Source of the DNA: Gemmatimonadota bacterium
Lineage (GTDB): Bacteria; Gemmatimonadota; Gemmatimonadetes; Longimicrobiales; Gaopeijiaceae
Direction of reading: 5' to 3'
Assembly: GCA_028874905.1 (NCBI GenBank)
Contig: JAPPGZ010000092.1
Span: 111,452 to 175,451, forward strand
Length of the DNA: 64,000 nt
Part shown: in pieces, positions 17,401 through 24,522 of the stretch
How the letters are laid out: every line of letters begins with the position of its first letter
Position numbering within the stretch: position 1 is the stretch's first letter
Made by a program: the position numbers and the translations under genes
The notes under the pieces: model-generated
Told to the model about the DNA's origin: nothing
Database searches by the model: none
Seen by the model: only the letters and a program-made list of their open reading frames with translations

Positions 17401-17546
17401 GGCCTTCAACGACCGGCTCGCTCACCGGGCCGTCCGACGACCAGCGGCGCCGCATGGCGAGGATCTGGGAGGAGGCCCGCGCGGCGGAAGAACAACTGGA
17501 GGGGCTGGACGACGTGATCGAGGAATTGCGGGGGCTGTCACCGTAG
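14418..17546 (+). CDS. sortilin/VPS10-like BNR-repeat secreted protein (paralog)
   Basis: 1042 residues from MQRTTTTT (14418), preceded by GGAGAA and followed by a signal peptide ending PAAAQ. The track ORF's extra 38 residues are upstream noise. Motifs match the gene at 6771-10100: WRYIGPAIAGGRISDLEV, VGAASGGVWESVNHGTTW, Asp-boxes SSDGGKTW, STDGGDTW, STDRGESW, and a C-terminal RVTWDLRHEP domain, followed by an acidic helical segment (EEGDGIDEDDLERAQELAAE). Likely a cell-surface or periplasmic protein; no enzymatic role can be assigned. Confidence 0.85.
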   Translation: MQRTTTTTLVLSLTCAAAVHFAAMHFAANPAAAQTPGRIAAGLTWRYIGPAIAGGRISDLEVVPGTQSHIYVGAASGGVWESVNHGTTWTPIFDDQPNLSVGDIALAPSDPLEIWVGTGEANNRNSSPWGQGVYHSSDGGKTWRLTGLEDTRHVGRIVVHPTDPDRVWVAAVGHLFGPNEERGVFRTTDRGATWERLLYIDENTGAIDLAMDPSDPAILYAAMYQRQRRAHGFIGGGPGSGIYKSTDGGDTWRELTEGLPEGDMGRIGLAVSRRNPQLVMAVVEAEEGGIFKSTDRGESWTRVNELNQRPMYYSQLRIDPNDDETVYLVAGSLHRTTDGGETFNTVAQEVVYNTGVHVDHHDLWIDPENSAHMILGNDGGLYSTWDRGDNWTFISNIPIQQFYDIDLDMADPYFVYGGLQDNNSYRGPSRNTRYHGILNRDWQVIDYGDGMYAETDPSDPGTVYVTSQNAGIVRVDLATGDRKALKPFPRDTTEVYNFDWKSPILVSPHNSNRVYLGGNRLFISDDRGESWRATGELTRGLLPDSLPIMGMMPDSTTLSKHDGVSGYGEITAVSESPVTAGVLWTGADDGTVQVSPDDGETWTDVTANIVGAAGGPPFPYYVSWMEASHFEGARAYVSLDGHWDDDYAPYIFVTEDMGATWRPLVAGLASATVNVIREHHANPNVLIVGAEDGAFASIDGGATWGHLGSGMPAVPVDDIEIHPRDNDVVAGTHGRGIYVLDDIGLISPYLYIEFESGVATGRLTEVDEPIFTPPRPATMFLYRNDVPSQGQGMYRAENPAYGANFDYWLPEAVEGGVSIEVRDASGAVVRTLTGPGAAGTSRVTWDLRHEPIPHDTARYEVPNLDSGPDGPFVLPGEFIVVLTVGDERRQQDLTVRPDERLRVTAEERLARYGFTMELHELKRFAYDEGVAAYDLEREAEDAIEALEEGDGIDEDDLERAQELAAEIEEVADEWRRLNADIRNWWTGLLGKFDGGPSTTGSLTGPSDDQRRRMARIWEEARAAEEQLEGLDDVIEELRGLSP

Positions 17547-17604
17547 GGGCCTCAACGACGTGCTGGAAGGCGCGGGAATGGACGGAATCGGCGGTTAGTG
17601 ACCT

Positions 17605-17619
17605 GATTGTTACACAATC
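17605..17619. promoter_or_regulatory. palindrome GATTGT-TAC-ACAATC with T-rich flank
   Basis: A perfect 6-bp inverted repeat in an AT-rich pocket, followed by CCCGTTTTT. It could be a weak terminator for the VPS10-like gene or an operator in the promoter of the ORF starting at 17657. Confidence 0.4.
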
Positions 17620-17656
17620 GCCCGTTTTTCGTGTGTTTTGTTCGTGAGAATCATGC

Positions 17657-18235
17657 ATGAAGGACGCCAAACATGCCGATAGGCTGTCCGGTCCGCGACC
17701 TGGCAGGCCCACCAACGTGATTCCGTTCCTGACCGCACCGCACCGCCGGCGTGGATACGGTCCGGCGGTACTGGCCGATGCCCTTCGGCGAGTCCGCGCT
17801 GCCGGTCTCCGCGGCGGCTTCGTCCTCCTGGTGCCTGCACCGCCGGGCACGGAACGGGACCCGCGACCCCCCGTCGGATCCCGTTCGGATTCCGCCCTGG
17901 AGTGCTGGAAGCAGTTGTGCGACCGGATCGCGGAGCACACCCCGTTGCGTGTCGCTTTGCTCGGCGTGGAGCCGCCCGGCGAGACCTCGTCCGCAGTGGG
18001 CGATTGCCCGGAAAAGCGGTGCGTCGTCCTCTCCGGTTTCCCGCAAAGTCAGCGTTCGGTCCTGCTGGAACTAGCGCGGGCCGTCTGCTCCGACGACCCC
18101 GTCCTAATGGCGGAAGCGCGTGCTACGGGAGTGCCGGCCTTCGAACCTGATCAATTGGTCGCCGCGAGTCGCGACGGAACGCTGCCGGAGCTGTTGGTGC
18201 ACCCGGTCGCGCGGACTTTTCCGGCCTCCGCCTAG
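17657..18235 (+). CDS. hypothetical protein, weakly supported
   Basis: 192 residues, no recognised family. It reads as an alpha/beta protein (GGFVLLVPAPPGT, LRVALLGVEPPGE, KRCVVLSGFPQSQRSVLLELARAV), which is more protein-like than the competing minus-strand ORFs, and an AT-rich promoter-like stretch precedes it. If it is not real, 17547-18264 is a 718-base region without a gene whose only visible signal is the palindrome at 17605. Confidence 0.45.
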   Translation: MKDAKHADRLSGPRPGRPTNVIPFLTAPHRRRGYGPAVLADALRRVRAAGLRGGFVLLVPAPPGTERDPRPPVGSRSDSALECWKQLCDRIAEHTPLRVALLGVEPPGETSSAVGDCPEKRCVVLSGFPQSQRSVLLELARAVCSDDPVLMAEARATGVPAFEPDQLVAASRDGTLPELLVHPVARTFPASA

Positions 18236-18264
18236 CACCGGTCAGCGCGACCGCGCCAATCGCG

Positions 18265-18834
18265 TCACTTCCCCCGCGCGATACACTCGATCTCCACCCT
18301 GGCGCCGAGCGCCAGGCCGCTTCCAGCCATCGCCGAGCGCGCCGGCGGTTCGATCCCCTCGAAGTACGTGACATAGGCCTCGTTCATCTCCGCGTAGTCG
18401 GCGATGTCGGCGAGGAACACGGTGCACTTCACGAGGTCCGCGAAGCCGAGCCCCGCCGCCTCAAGGACGCGGCCGATGTTGTCCATGGTTGCACGGGTTT
18501 CGGCGCCGACCCCGCCGTCGACGACGCGCAGTTCGCCGCTGGGCGGGGTGCCGATCGCGCCGGAGAGGAAGACCAGGTCGCCGACGCGCACCGCAGGCGT
18601 GAAGACGGGGAGCCGTGCTACGCCGTCGGGGACGATGTGTTCGATGGGCGTGGGTTCGGGCATTGCGCGGTCTCCTTGCTGTGCGTCCTCGCCGGGCGCG
18701 GGAGGTGACTCACAGGCGATGATCGTGGCCAGCGCGGCCAGGGCGGGCATCATGCAGGCGCGCCCGGGCGGGGTCGCCGCCGGTCCGCCGCCGGGGCGAA
18801 GCCATAGCGGGAACGGTCGCTCTCTACCTCTCAT
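18265..18834 (-). CDS. RidA-family (YjgF/UK114) lipoprotein-like protein
   Basis: About 189 residues from ATG 18834, which overlaps the end of the amidohydrolase gene by 11 bases. The N-terminus carries a hydrophobic segment ending ATIIACES, a probable lipobox, unusual for RidA proteins, which are normally cytosolic. The domain runs from about residue 60: FTPAVRVGDLVFLSGAIG, ETRATMDNIGRVLEAAGLGFADLVKCTVFLADI, and SAMAGSGLALGARVEIECIA. The Arg that hydrolyses enamine/imines in RidA, normally in a P-x-R segment, is not clear here (PPARSAM), so deaminase activity is uncertain. Confidence 0.8.
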   Translation of the reverse strand: MRGRERPFPLWLRPGGGPAATPPGRACMMPALAALATIIACESPPAPGEDAQQGDRAMPEPTPIEHIVPDGVARLPVFTPAVRVGDLVFLSGAIGTPPSGELRVVDGGVGAETRATMDNIGRVLEAAGLGFADLVKCTVFLADIADYAEMNEAYVTYFEGIEPPARSAMAGSGLALGARVEIECIARGK

Positions 18835-20572
18835 ACCGAACCACTCCTCCCACGATGGTGGCGTCGACACGAGCGTCGGCCAGGTCCTCGTCGGACACGG
18901 TAAGGATGTTGCGGTCGATGACGACCACGTCGCCCAGCTTGCCGACCTCGAGCGAGCCCTTGTAGTGCTCCTCGAAGGCGGCGTACGCGTTGTTGATCGT
19001 GTAGCTGCGGAGCGCCTCGGTGCGCGTCATGTTCTGCCCCGGGTAGTAGATCGACCCGTCGGCGGTTTGGCGGGTGACCGAGGAGCGGAAGCTGGCGAGC
19101 GGATCGATGTCCTCGACGGGGACGTCGGTGCCGTTGTTGATCGGTACGCCCGCGTCGAGGAAAGAGCGCCACAGGTAGGTCCGCTCCTCCGCGCGGGTGT
19201 CGCCAAGGCGGATCGGCACCCATGGAAAGTCCGAAGTGGCGTGGACGCCCTGCATGGAAGCGAGCACGCCGAGTTCGGCGAAGCGGGGAATGTCGTCGGG
19301 GTGGACGTGCTGCGCGTGCTCGATCCGCCAGCGGAGGTCGTCGCGCGCCCCGGCCGAGTCGAAGACGGACTCGTAGATGTCGAGGACCTCGCGGTTGGCG
19401 CGGTCGCCAATCGCGTGCGTGTTGACCTGGAAGCCGTGTTTGATGGCGACGTGGGCGGTGCCGGTGATGTCTTCCACGGTTTCGAGGACGAGGCCGGCCG
19501 AGCTGGGCATGTCCTCGTAAGGCTCCAGGAGCCAGGCGCCGTGCGAACCCAGCGCGCCATCGATCTGACGCTTGATGGAGCGCACGGTCAGGTAGTCGTC
19601 GCCCTCGGACGGCATGTAGTAGTCCCCCAGGCGCGCGTCCATCTCCTCGTTGGACTGGCGGCGGACCATGATGTATAGGCGGACGGGGAGCGCACCCTCG
19701 GCCTCCATCTCCTTGAGGCGGTCGATGGTTCCGAAGCCGGTGCCCGCGTCCTGGAACGAGGTCACGCCCTTGGATAGCGCTTCTTCGGCGGCGAGCATCA
19801 CCTCGCGCCGGAACTGGGCTTCGATCTCTTCCGCCGTGCGGCCCAGCTGCGAATCGGCGAAGGCCGCGGATACCGGTCCCTGGGCCGTCTCGCGCAGGAG
19901 GCCGGTCAGTTCGCCGTTCTCGTCGCGGACCAGCTCACCCCCCGGCGGCGGTTCGGAGTCCCGGTCGTAGCCGCCGAGTTCCATCGCCAGCGCGTTGGCG
20001 AAGGCGGCGTGCCCCGACGCGTGGCCCAGCAGCACCGGGTTCTCCGGGCTGACCGCAGTGAGCGTGGCGTGGGTCGGGTTGCCCTCCACGACCGGGTCCG
20101 GCGGCCGGTCCCACTTCTCCTGGTGCCAGCCGCGACCGCGGATCCACTCCCCGGGCTCGGCGTCCGCAACCGCGTCGGCGACCATCTGCACGATCTCGCC
20201 CCAGTTGGCGACGTCGTTGAGATCGAGGATGGTCTTCGAGTTGCCGAGGCTCATGTAGTGGCCGTGCCCCTCGATGAAGCCGGGGGCCGCGAACCGGCCG
20301 TCCAGCTCGATCACCTGGGTCTGTGCGCCGATCAGCGGGTCGATATCCGTGTCGCTGCCCACCGCGACGATCCAGCCGTCGTCGATCGCGACGGCTTCGG
20401 CCATTGTGTTGTCGGCGTCGACGGTGGCGACGATGCCGCCGCGGAGGACGAGGTCGGCGCCTTCGCGTGTCTCGCAGGCGGCCAACGGAAAAGCGGCGAG
20501 GACGAGCGCGAAACACCTGCTCTTCGGTGCGGCACCCCAGCGCGCGACCGCGCCCTGCCAAGAAATGTACAC
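18824..20572 (-). CDS. amidohydrolase-family lipoprotein (YtcJ-like)
   Basis: 582 residues from GTG 20572, with GAGG nine bases upstream. The lipobox is PLAACETREGAD. YtcJ-like metal-dependent hydrolase features: GFIEGHGHYMSLG (HxH metal ligands), WHQEKWDRPPDP, HASGHAAFANALA, NTHAIGDRANREVLDIYE, WRIEHAQHVHPDDIPRFAELG, NNGTDVPVEDIDPL (last metal Asp) and a C-terminal GKLGDVVVIDRNI barrel cap. Likely hydrolyses an amide or ester outside the cytoplasm. It is downstream of the epimerase gene and coupled to the RidA-like gene. Confidence 0.88.
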   Translation of the reverse strand: MYISWQGAVARWGAAPKSRCFALVLAAFPLAACETREGADLVLRGGIVATVDADNTMAEAVAIDDGWIVAVGSDTDIDPLIGAQTQVIELDGRFAAPGFIEGHGHYMSLGNSKTILDLNDVANWGEIVQMVADAVADAEPGEWIRGRGWHQEKWDRPPDPVVEGNPTHATLTAVSPENPVLLGHASGHAAFANALAMELGGYDRDSEPPPGGELVRDENGELTGLLRETAQGPVSAAFADSQLGRTAEEIEAQFRREVMLAAEEALSKGVTSFQDAGTGFGTIDRLKEMEAEGALPVRLYIMVRRQSNEEMDARLGDYYMPSEGDDYLTVRSIKRQIDGALGSHGAWLLEPYEDMPSSAGLVLETVEDITGTAHVAIKHGFQVNTHAIGDRANREVLDIYESVFDSAGARDDLRWRIEHAQHVHPDDIPRFAELGVLASMQGVHATSDFPWVPIRLGDTRAEERTYLWRSFLDAGVPINNGTDVPVEDIDPLASFRSSVTRQTADGSIYYPGQNMTRTEALRSYTINNAYAAFEEHYKGSLEVGKLGDVVVIDRNILTVSDEDLADARVDATIVGGVVRYER

Positions 20573-20603
20573 TTTACTTTACCTCATGTAATGTACGCTT
20601 TAC
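20565..20603. promoter_or_regulatory. direct repeat overlapping the amidohydrolase start
   Basis: ATGTACACTTTAC (20565-20577) and ATGTACGCTTTAC (20591-20603) are 12/13 identical and 26 bases apart, in the AT-rich 36-base gap between the epimerase stop and the amidohydrolase GTG. On the coding strand they read GTAAAG(C/T)GTACAT. The spacing of about 2.5 helical turns and the position over the start suggest a repressor or attenuator site. Confidence 0.5.
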
Positions 20604-20608
20604 AGTAC

Positions 20609-21784
20609 CTATCCACCCTGCGACGCGTGCCACATGGCCAAGACCTCGGCCTCCTGTTCTGCGGTAATCCCCGCCCTCAGTTCCGCCTGGCGCTCCGGCG
20701 GCCGCGAGAAATGGAACTCCAGAGTCGCCGCTGTCGTGTCGGCCAGCGACCGGAACGTCAGCCCCTTCTCCACCTCCGGCGTGAGGTCGAAGCGGGCGAA
20801 ACCCTCCGCACCGTCACGCGCGGGGCGCCATACCGGCATTTCGCCGTAGGGGCGCAGCCCCGCGTTGATCGCGAAGTCGGTGTCGACCCAGGTGAAGGTC
20901 GTCTCGGCGGTGGTTACCGCGCGGATCCCGTACAGCAGCTCGGCCATGGGACGCGGCGTGCGCGGCCCGACCACGTTGTAGGTGCCGGACTCGCCCGCCT
21001 CGGCCATGCGCACCAGCCAGTCGCCGAAATCGCGCACGTCGATGATCTGCACCGGGTCGGTGCCGTCGCCGGGCGCAAGTACCTCGCCGCCCCGATGAAT
21101 CCGCACCGGCCAGTAGGTGAAGCGGTCGGTCGGGTCGCCGGGGCCGATGATCAGTCCGGGCCGGAAGACGATGGTGCGGTCTTCGCCGAAGACGTCCCGG
21201 ACGATCTGCTCGGACACCGCCTTGCCGAGTCCGTATGGCAGCCGCTCGGCGCCCGGTTCCACACCTGCCAGCTCGTGGGTCCACACCGGCGCGTCGCTCG
21301 TCATGGGGACACGGCTCGTGTCGGCGTAGACCGACCTCGTGGACACGAAGATGTACCGTTCGCAGGTGTCTCTCAGCAGGTTGGCGCTGGCTTCGACCCA
21401 GTGCGGGGCGTTGGTCGCCGAGTTGTCCACGACCACGTCCCAGCTTCGGCCTTCCAGCGCGGTGAGGTCGCTCTCGCGGTCGCCGACGAGCTTCTCCACT
21501 TCAGGGAAGAGGTGGGCGTTCGTGCGGCCGCGGTTGAAGAGGGTGACTTCGTGGCCGCGCGACAGCGCGTACTCGACCTGGTGGGGTCCGATGAAGCCGG
21601 TCCCGCCGAGGATCAGGATCCTGAGCGGCCTCGCGGCCCCGGGCTGGCCCGCACCCTGGGACCCCGCCGCGGGGCCATCTCCTTCAGCCGCGCATCCCGT
21701 GAGTGCGAACGAACCCATCCCTGCCGCGACCGCGCCTCCCGCGGCCGCCGTCGTCTTCAGAAAGTCACGCCGATTCGTCCTCAT
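20609..21784 (-). CDS. Tat-exported NAD-dependent epimerase/dehydratase-like protein
   Basis: 391 residues. The N-terminus MRTNRRDFLKTTAAAGG is a twin-arginine signal and FALTGCAAEG a lipobox, so a folded, probably cofactor-loaded lipoprotein is exported. The Rossmann motif ILGGTGFIGPHQ follows, with YIFVSTRSVYAD, LPYGLGKAVSEQ (YxxxK) and VRIHRGGEVLAPGDG. This subgroup of extended SDR proteins is annotated as epimerase or isomerase. How it keeps NAD outside the cytoplasm is not evident. Neighbours: ABC permease 76 bases upstream, amidohydrolase downstream. Confidence 0.85.
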   Translation of the reverse strand: MRTNRRDFLKTTAAAGGAVAAGMGSFALTGCAAEGDGPAAGSQGAGQPGAARPLRILILGGTGFIGPHQVEYALSRGHEVTLFNRGRTNAHLFPEVEKLVGDRESDLTALEGRSWDVVVDNSATNAPHWVEASANLLRDTCERYIFVSTRSVYADTSRVPMTSDAPVWTHELAGVEPGAERLPYGLGKAVSEQIVRDVFGEDRTIVFRPGLIIGPGDPTDRFTYWPVRIHRGGEVLAPGDGTDPVQIIDVRDFGDWLVRMAEAGESGTYNVVGPRTPRPMAELLYGIRAVTTAETTFTWVDTDFAINAGLRPYGEMPVWRPARDGAEGFARFDLTPEVEKGLTFRSLADTTAATLEFHFSRPPERQAELRAGITAEQEAEVLAMWHASQGG

Positions 21785-21860
21785 TCCCGCCTTCCTTGTT
21801 TCCAGAGTGTGTCGGCAGGGGGCGGCAGCGGCCCCGGCCTTGATGAAGCCAAAGTGCGGC

Positions 21861-22670
21861 TTACAGATCCCGCCTGCGCATGTTCACGTATGCCAGCCCC
21901 AGAAAGAGTACCACGTAGGCCGTCGCCGCGACCAGCGGGATCCACAGATCCGGGTACACCAGCAGGTCCTGGCCGCGTTCGGCCCGCGCGGCGTTGGTGC
22001 GTGCCAGCACCTCGGGGTAGTACAGACCTGTGTTCGTGATCGTCTGGTACAACTGGGCGGGCAGGAAGTCGAAAAAGCGCTCGAGCGCCCTCCACCGAAT
22101 CGAAAGCAGTTGCGTGACGATCTGCTCGCAGATGAAATAGAGGAAGAGCAGACCCAGCCCGGCGCCGGCGGCCCGAACCAGCGCCGAGATCATCAGCGCA
22201 GCCGTTCCCCACAACAACAGCGCGACGACGAACCCCAGCATGTAGTTGAAATCCATGGGCTCGACGAGGCCGCCGCCGCCTCCACGCGGGTTCGGGGCCA
22301 CTTCCAGGACGCCGATCACCGTCGGGATCGCGATGAAGACCGCCATCATCGGCACCAGCAAAAGGACCTTCGCCCAGTAGAACTGCTCCTTGCTCAGCCC
22401 GTCGATGACGTTCTGCCGGGCGGTCCGCCACCGAAACTCAGGCGCGAAGAGCAGGATCATCAGGGCCGCCAGGAAAACCGGCCCCAGGTTGATCGCGGGC
22501 TCGATGATGCCCCTCCAGGCGTCGGGGAACGAAGCCTGCGACGAGGGGCCGCCCGACGACAGGGTCGCGATCGCGTTGAACACGGTGAACACGCCCAGGG
22601 TCACCCAGCACGCGGGGCGTTTGACCGCCTTGAGCATCTCGATCCGCACCAGGACGCCGAGCAGCCTCAC
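21861..22670 (-). CDS. ABC-2-type transporter permease
   Basis: 269 residues from GTG 22670, which overlaps the ATPase stop as GTGA; the longer track ORF is a frame artefact. About six transmembrane helices with a large loop after the first (SSGGPSSQASFPDAWRGI), then APEFRWRTARQNVIDGLSKEQF, characteristic of ABC-2 permeases with an EFR...R motif. It ends with a membrane helix and RRRDL. Substrate unknown; the neighbouring heme/copper protein raises the possibility of a NosFY-like maturation role, which is inference only. Confidence 0.88.
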   Translation of the reverse strand: MRLLGVLVRIEMLKAVKRPACWVTLGVFTVFNAIATLSSGGPSSQASFPDAWRGIIEPAINLGPVFLAALMILLFAPEFRWRTARQNVIDGLSKEQFYWAKVLLLVPMMAVFIAIPTVIGVLEVAPNPRGGGGGLVEPMDFNYMLGFVVALLLWGTAALMISALVRAAGAGLGLLFLYFICEQIVTQLLSIRWRALERFFDFLPAQLYQTITNTGLYYPEVLARTNAARAERGQDLLVYPDLWIPLVAATAYVVLFLGLAYVNMRRRDL

Positions 22671-23602
22671 GACGCGAACTCCGTGAGCGACGCCTGACCC
22701 GCACCTTCGTCCTCGCCGGTGAGGTCCATGAAGGCGTCCTCGAGGCTCCGGTGCCGTCGCGCGAGATGCGAGACGTAGATCCCCTGGCCCGCGAGATACC
22801 GGTTGAGGGCCGCGAGGTCGTCCGAAGCCAGCGCGACCACCAGCCCGTCGTCGGACGCGCGCACGGACGTAGCCTCCGGGAAGGCCTCCAGGGCCGCGCG
22901 CAACAAGTCGTCGTCTTCCGCACGCACGACCGCGGTAATCTCGCCGCCGACGATCTCCGCCACCGTCCCGGTGCCGACAACCCGACCCTTCCTCACAATC
23001 GAAACATGCGTGCACGTGCGTTCCACCTCCCACAGGAGATGGCTCGACAGGAAGATCGTCTTTCCGCGGTCGGCCAGCAGCCGGATGATGTTGCGGACCT
23101 CCTTCATCCCCTTTGGATCCAGGCCGTTGGCCGGCTCGTCGAGCACGATCAGCTCGGGGTCGTTCAGCATCGTGGCCGCCAGCGCAAGCCGCTGCTTCAT
23201 GCCCAGCGAATAGGTCCGAAAGCGATGCTTGCCGCGCCCGCGCAGCCCCACGATGTCCAGACATTCCTCGATCCGCGCCTTGCCGATCCCCTTGATCGCC
23301 GCAGCGATCCGCAGATTGTCACGGCCGCTGAGGTAGGGGTAGAAGTTCGGCGTCTCCAGCGTGGCCCCGACCCTGGCGCGCGCGGCCAGGAGTTCACGCG
23401 GGGCGCCTGCGCCGAAGAGTCGAAAACTCCCCGCTGTGGGCTTGATGATGCCCATCAGCATCCCGATCGTCGTGGTCTTGCCGCTGCCGTTCGGGCCCAG
23501 GAAGCCGAAGATCTGGCCCTGCTCGACCGTGAGCGAGACGCGGTCGACGGCCAGGACGGCCGGGAAGCGCTTGGTGAGCTCGGTTGTCTCGATGACGGGC
23601 AT
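22667..23602 (-). CDS. ABC transporter ATP-binding protein
   Basis: 311 residues. Walker A GPNGSGKT (36-43), signature YSLGMKQ (about 131-137, LSGGQ replaced by SLGMKQ as in ABC-2 exporters), Walker B LIVLDEP (151-157), and SSHLLWEVERTCTHV with the switch His. The C-terminal 90 residues are an accessory domain. It forms an export system with the coupled permease. It starts 26 bases after the secreted partner protein of the heme/monooxygenase cassette, so it probably shares that transcript. Confidence 0.92.
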   Translation of the reverse strand: MPVIETTELTKRFPAVLAVDRVSLTVEQGQIFGFLGPNGSGKTTTIGMLMGIIKPTAGSFRLFGAGAPRELLAARARVGATLETPNFYPYLSGRDNLRIAAAIKGIGKARIEECLDIVGLRGRGKHRFRTYSLGMKQRLALAATMLNDPELIVLDEPANGLDPKGMKEVRNIIRLLADRGKTIFLSSHLLWEVERTCTHVSIVRKGRVVGTGTVAEIVGGEITAVVRAEDDDLLRAALEAFPEATSVRASDDGLVVALASDDLAALNRYLAGQGIYVSHLARRHRSLEDAFMDLTGEDEGAGQASLTEFAS

Positions 23603-23628
23603 GTCAGCCGGTTGTCATCACCGCCACG

Positions 23629-24522
23629 TCAGGGCGTGACGGTCACCCGCACGTAGGCGTTCGTCCAGCAGCACTGGTCGCCACCGGTGCTGTCGTTCGC
23701 AGCCCAGTTGTCGATGCGCGCGCGCAGCACGTACTCGCCGGGCTCGCTGAACACGACGCTCGCGGTGGCCTCGCCGGTGCCGCCTTCCACCACGACGCGC
23801 CTGGGATCGACCGTGACTGCGCCGGCGGGTCCCTGGTGCTTGAACCAGCTGAGGCCGACGTTGACGACCTGGTTGACCATGTCGTCGGGTGCGCGGACCG
23901 ATACCTCTTCCGTCCACACCGTCAGCGTGAGCGGCTCGCCCACCGTGGCGGTGCGCGGCTCCCCCCACACGCCCTGAATGTGCTGGCCCGCCGGCCCGTC
24001 CGGGCTGAACCGCACGACCGGCGACACCGATCCCATGGCCCGCGGCCCGTAATCCAGTTGTAGCGCCGGGATCCCGACGCGCCCCGGGGTCGCGTTGGTG
24101 TATCCGTTCGCCGTGATCGTCCACACCACCGCCTGCTCCCCGTCCTCGTAGGAAGCCGGCACCGTGACGTGGAAGACGCCCCGGTCCCTGCGCGGACGCA
24201 CCGGGAAGTGGGTGGGCTGCATGCCGTCGAACTCGGCCGGCTCGATGAAGTTGTCGGGACCGACCGGGATGTCGAGGACCTGCTCGCTGTTCAGGTTGAA
24301 GAACCCGAACGAGAGCGTGAAGGTGCCGTCGTCGTTGCGGTACCAGCCCTCGAAGAAGGGGGCCACCTCATCCCCCTTGGGCAGGATCGGGGCAAGAGGC
24401 AGCCGCTGCCGCTCCTGGGCGTGCAGGGACACGCCCGCCGCCGCACACACAACGAGCACGAGGAGCGGCGCCGGCAGGATCCTCGCGGCGGCCGCAGTCC
24501 GCGCCACAGATGGGCCGTGCAT
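23629..24522 (-). CDS. secreted beta-sandwich partner of the heme/monooxygenase-like protein (cassette A)
   Basis: 297 residues with a signal peptide ending SLHAQ. ATG 24522 shares its A with the upstream stop (TGATG), so the pair is translationally coupled. The first 130 residues (VAPFFEGWYRNDDGTFTLSFGFFNLN, PTHFPVRPRRDRGVFHVTVP) match the first part of the protein encoded at 43778-44872. The rest looks like Ig-like strands ending GEYVLRARIDNWAAND...CCWTNAYVRVTV. No known enzyme motif. A structural, substrate-presenting or redox-accessory role beside its partner is inferred from conserved pairing. Confidence 0.75.
   Translation of the reverse strand: MHGPSVARTAAAARILPAPLLVLVVCAAAGVSLHAQERQRLPLAPILPKGDEVAPFFEGWYRNDDGTFTLSFGFFNLNSEQVLDIPVGPDNFIEPAEFDGMQPTHFPVRPRRDRGVFHVTVPASYEDGEQAVVWTITANGYTNATPGRVGIPALQLDYGPRAMGSVSPVVRFSPDGPAGQHIQGVWGEPRTATVGEPLTLTVWTEEVSVRAPDDMVNQVVNVGLSWFKHQGPAGAVTVDPRRVVVEGGTGEATASVVFSEPGEYVLRARIDNWAANDSTGGDQCCWTNAYVRVTVTP

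Noticed and set aside
17422-18046. minus-strand ORFs opposite 17657-18235
   Set aside because: Arg/Gly/Thr-rich shadow composition, no motif, and one overlaps the end of the VPS10-like gene.
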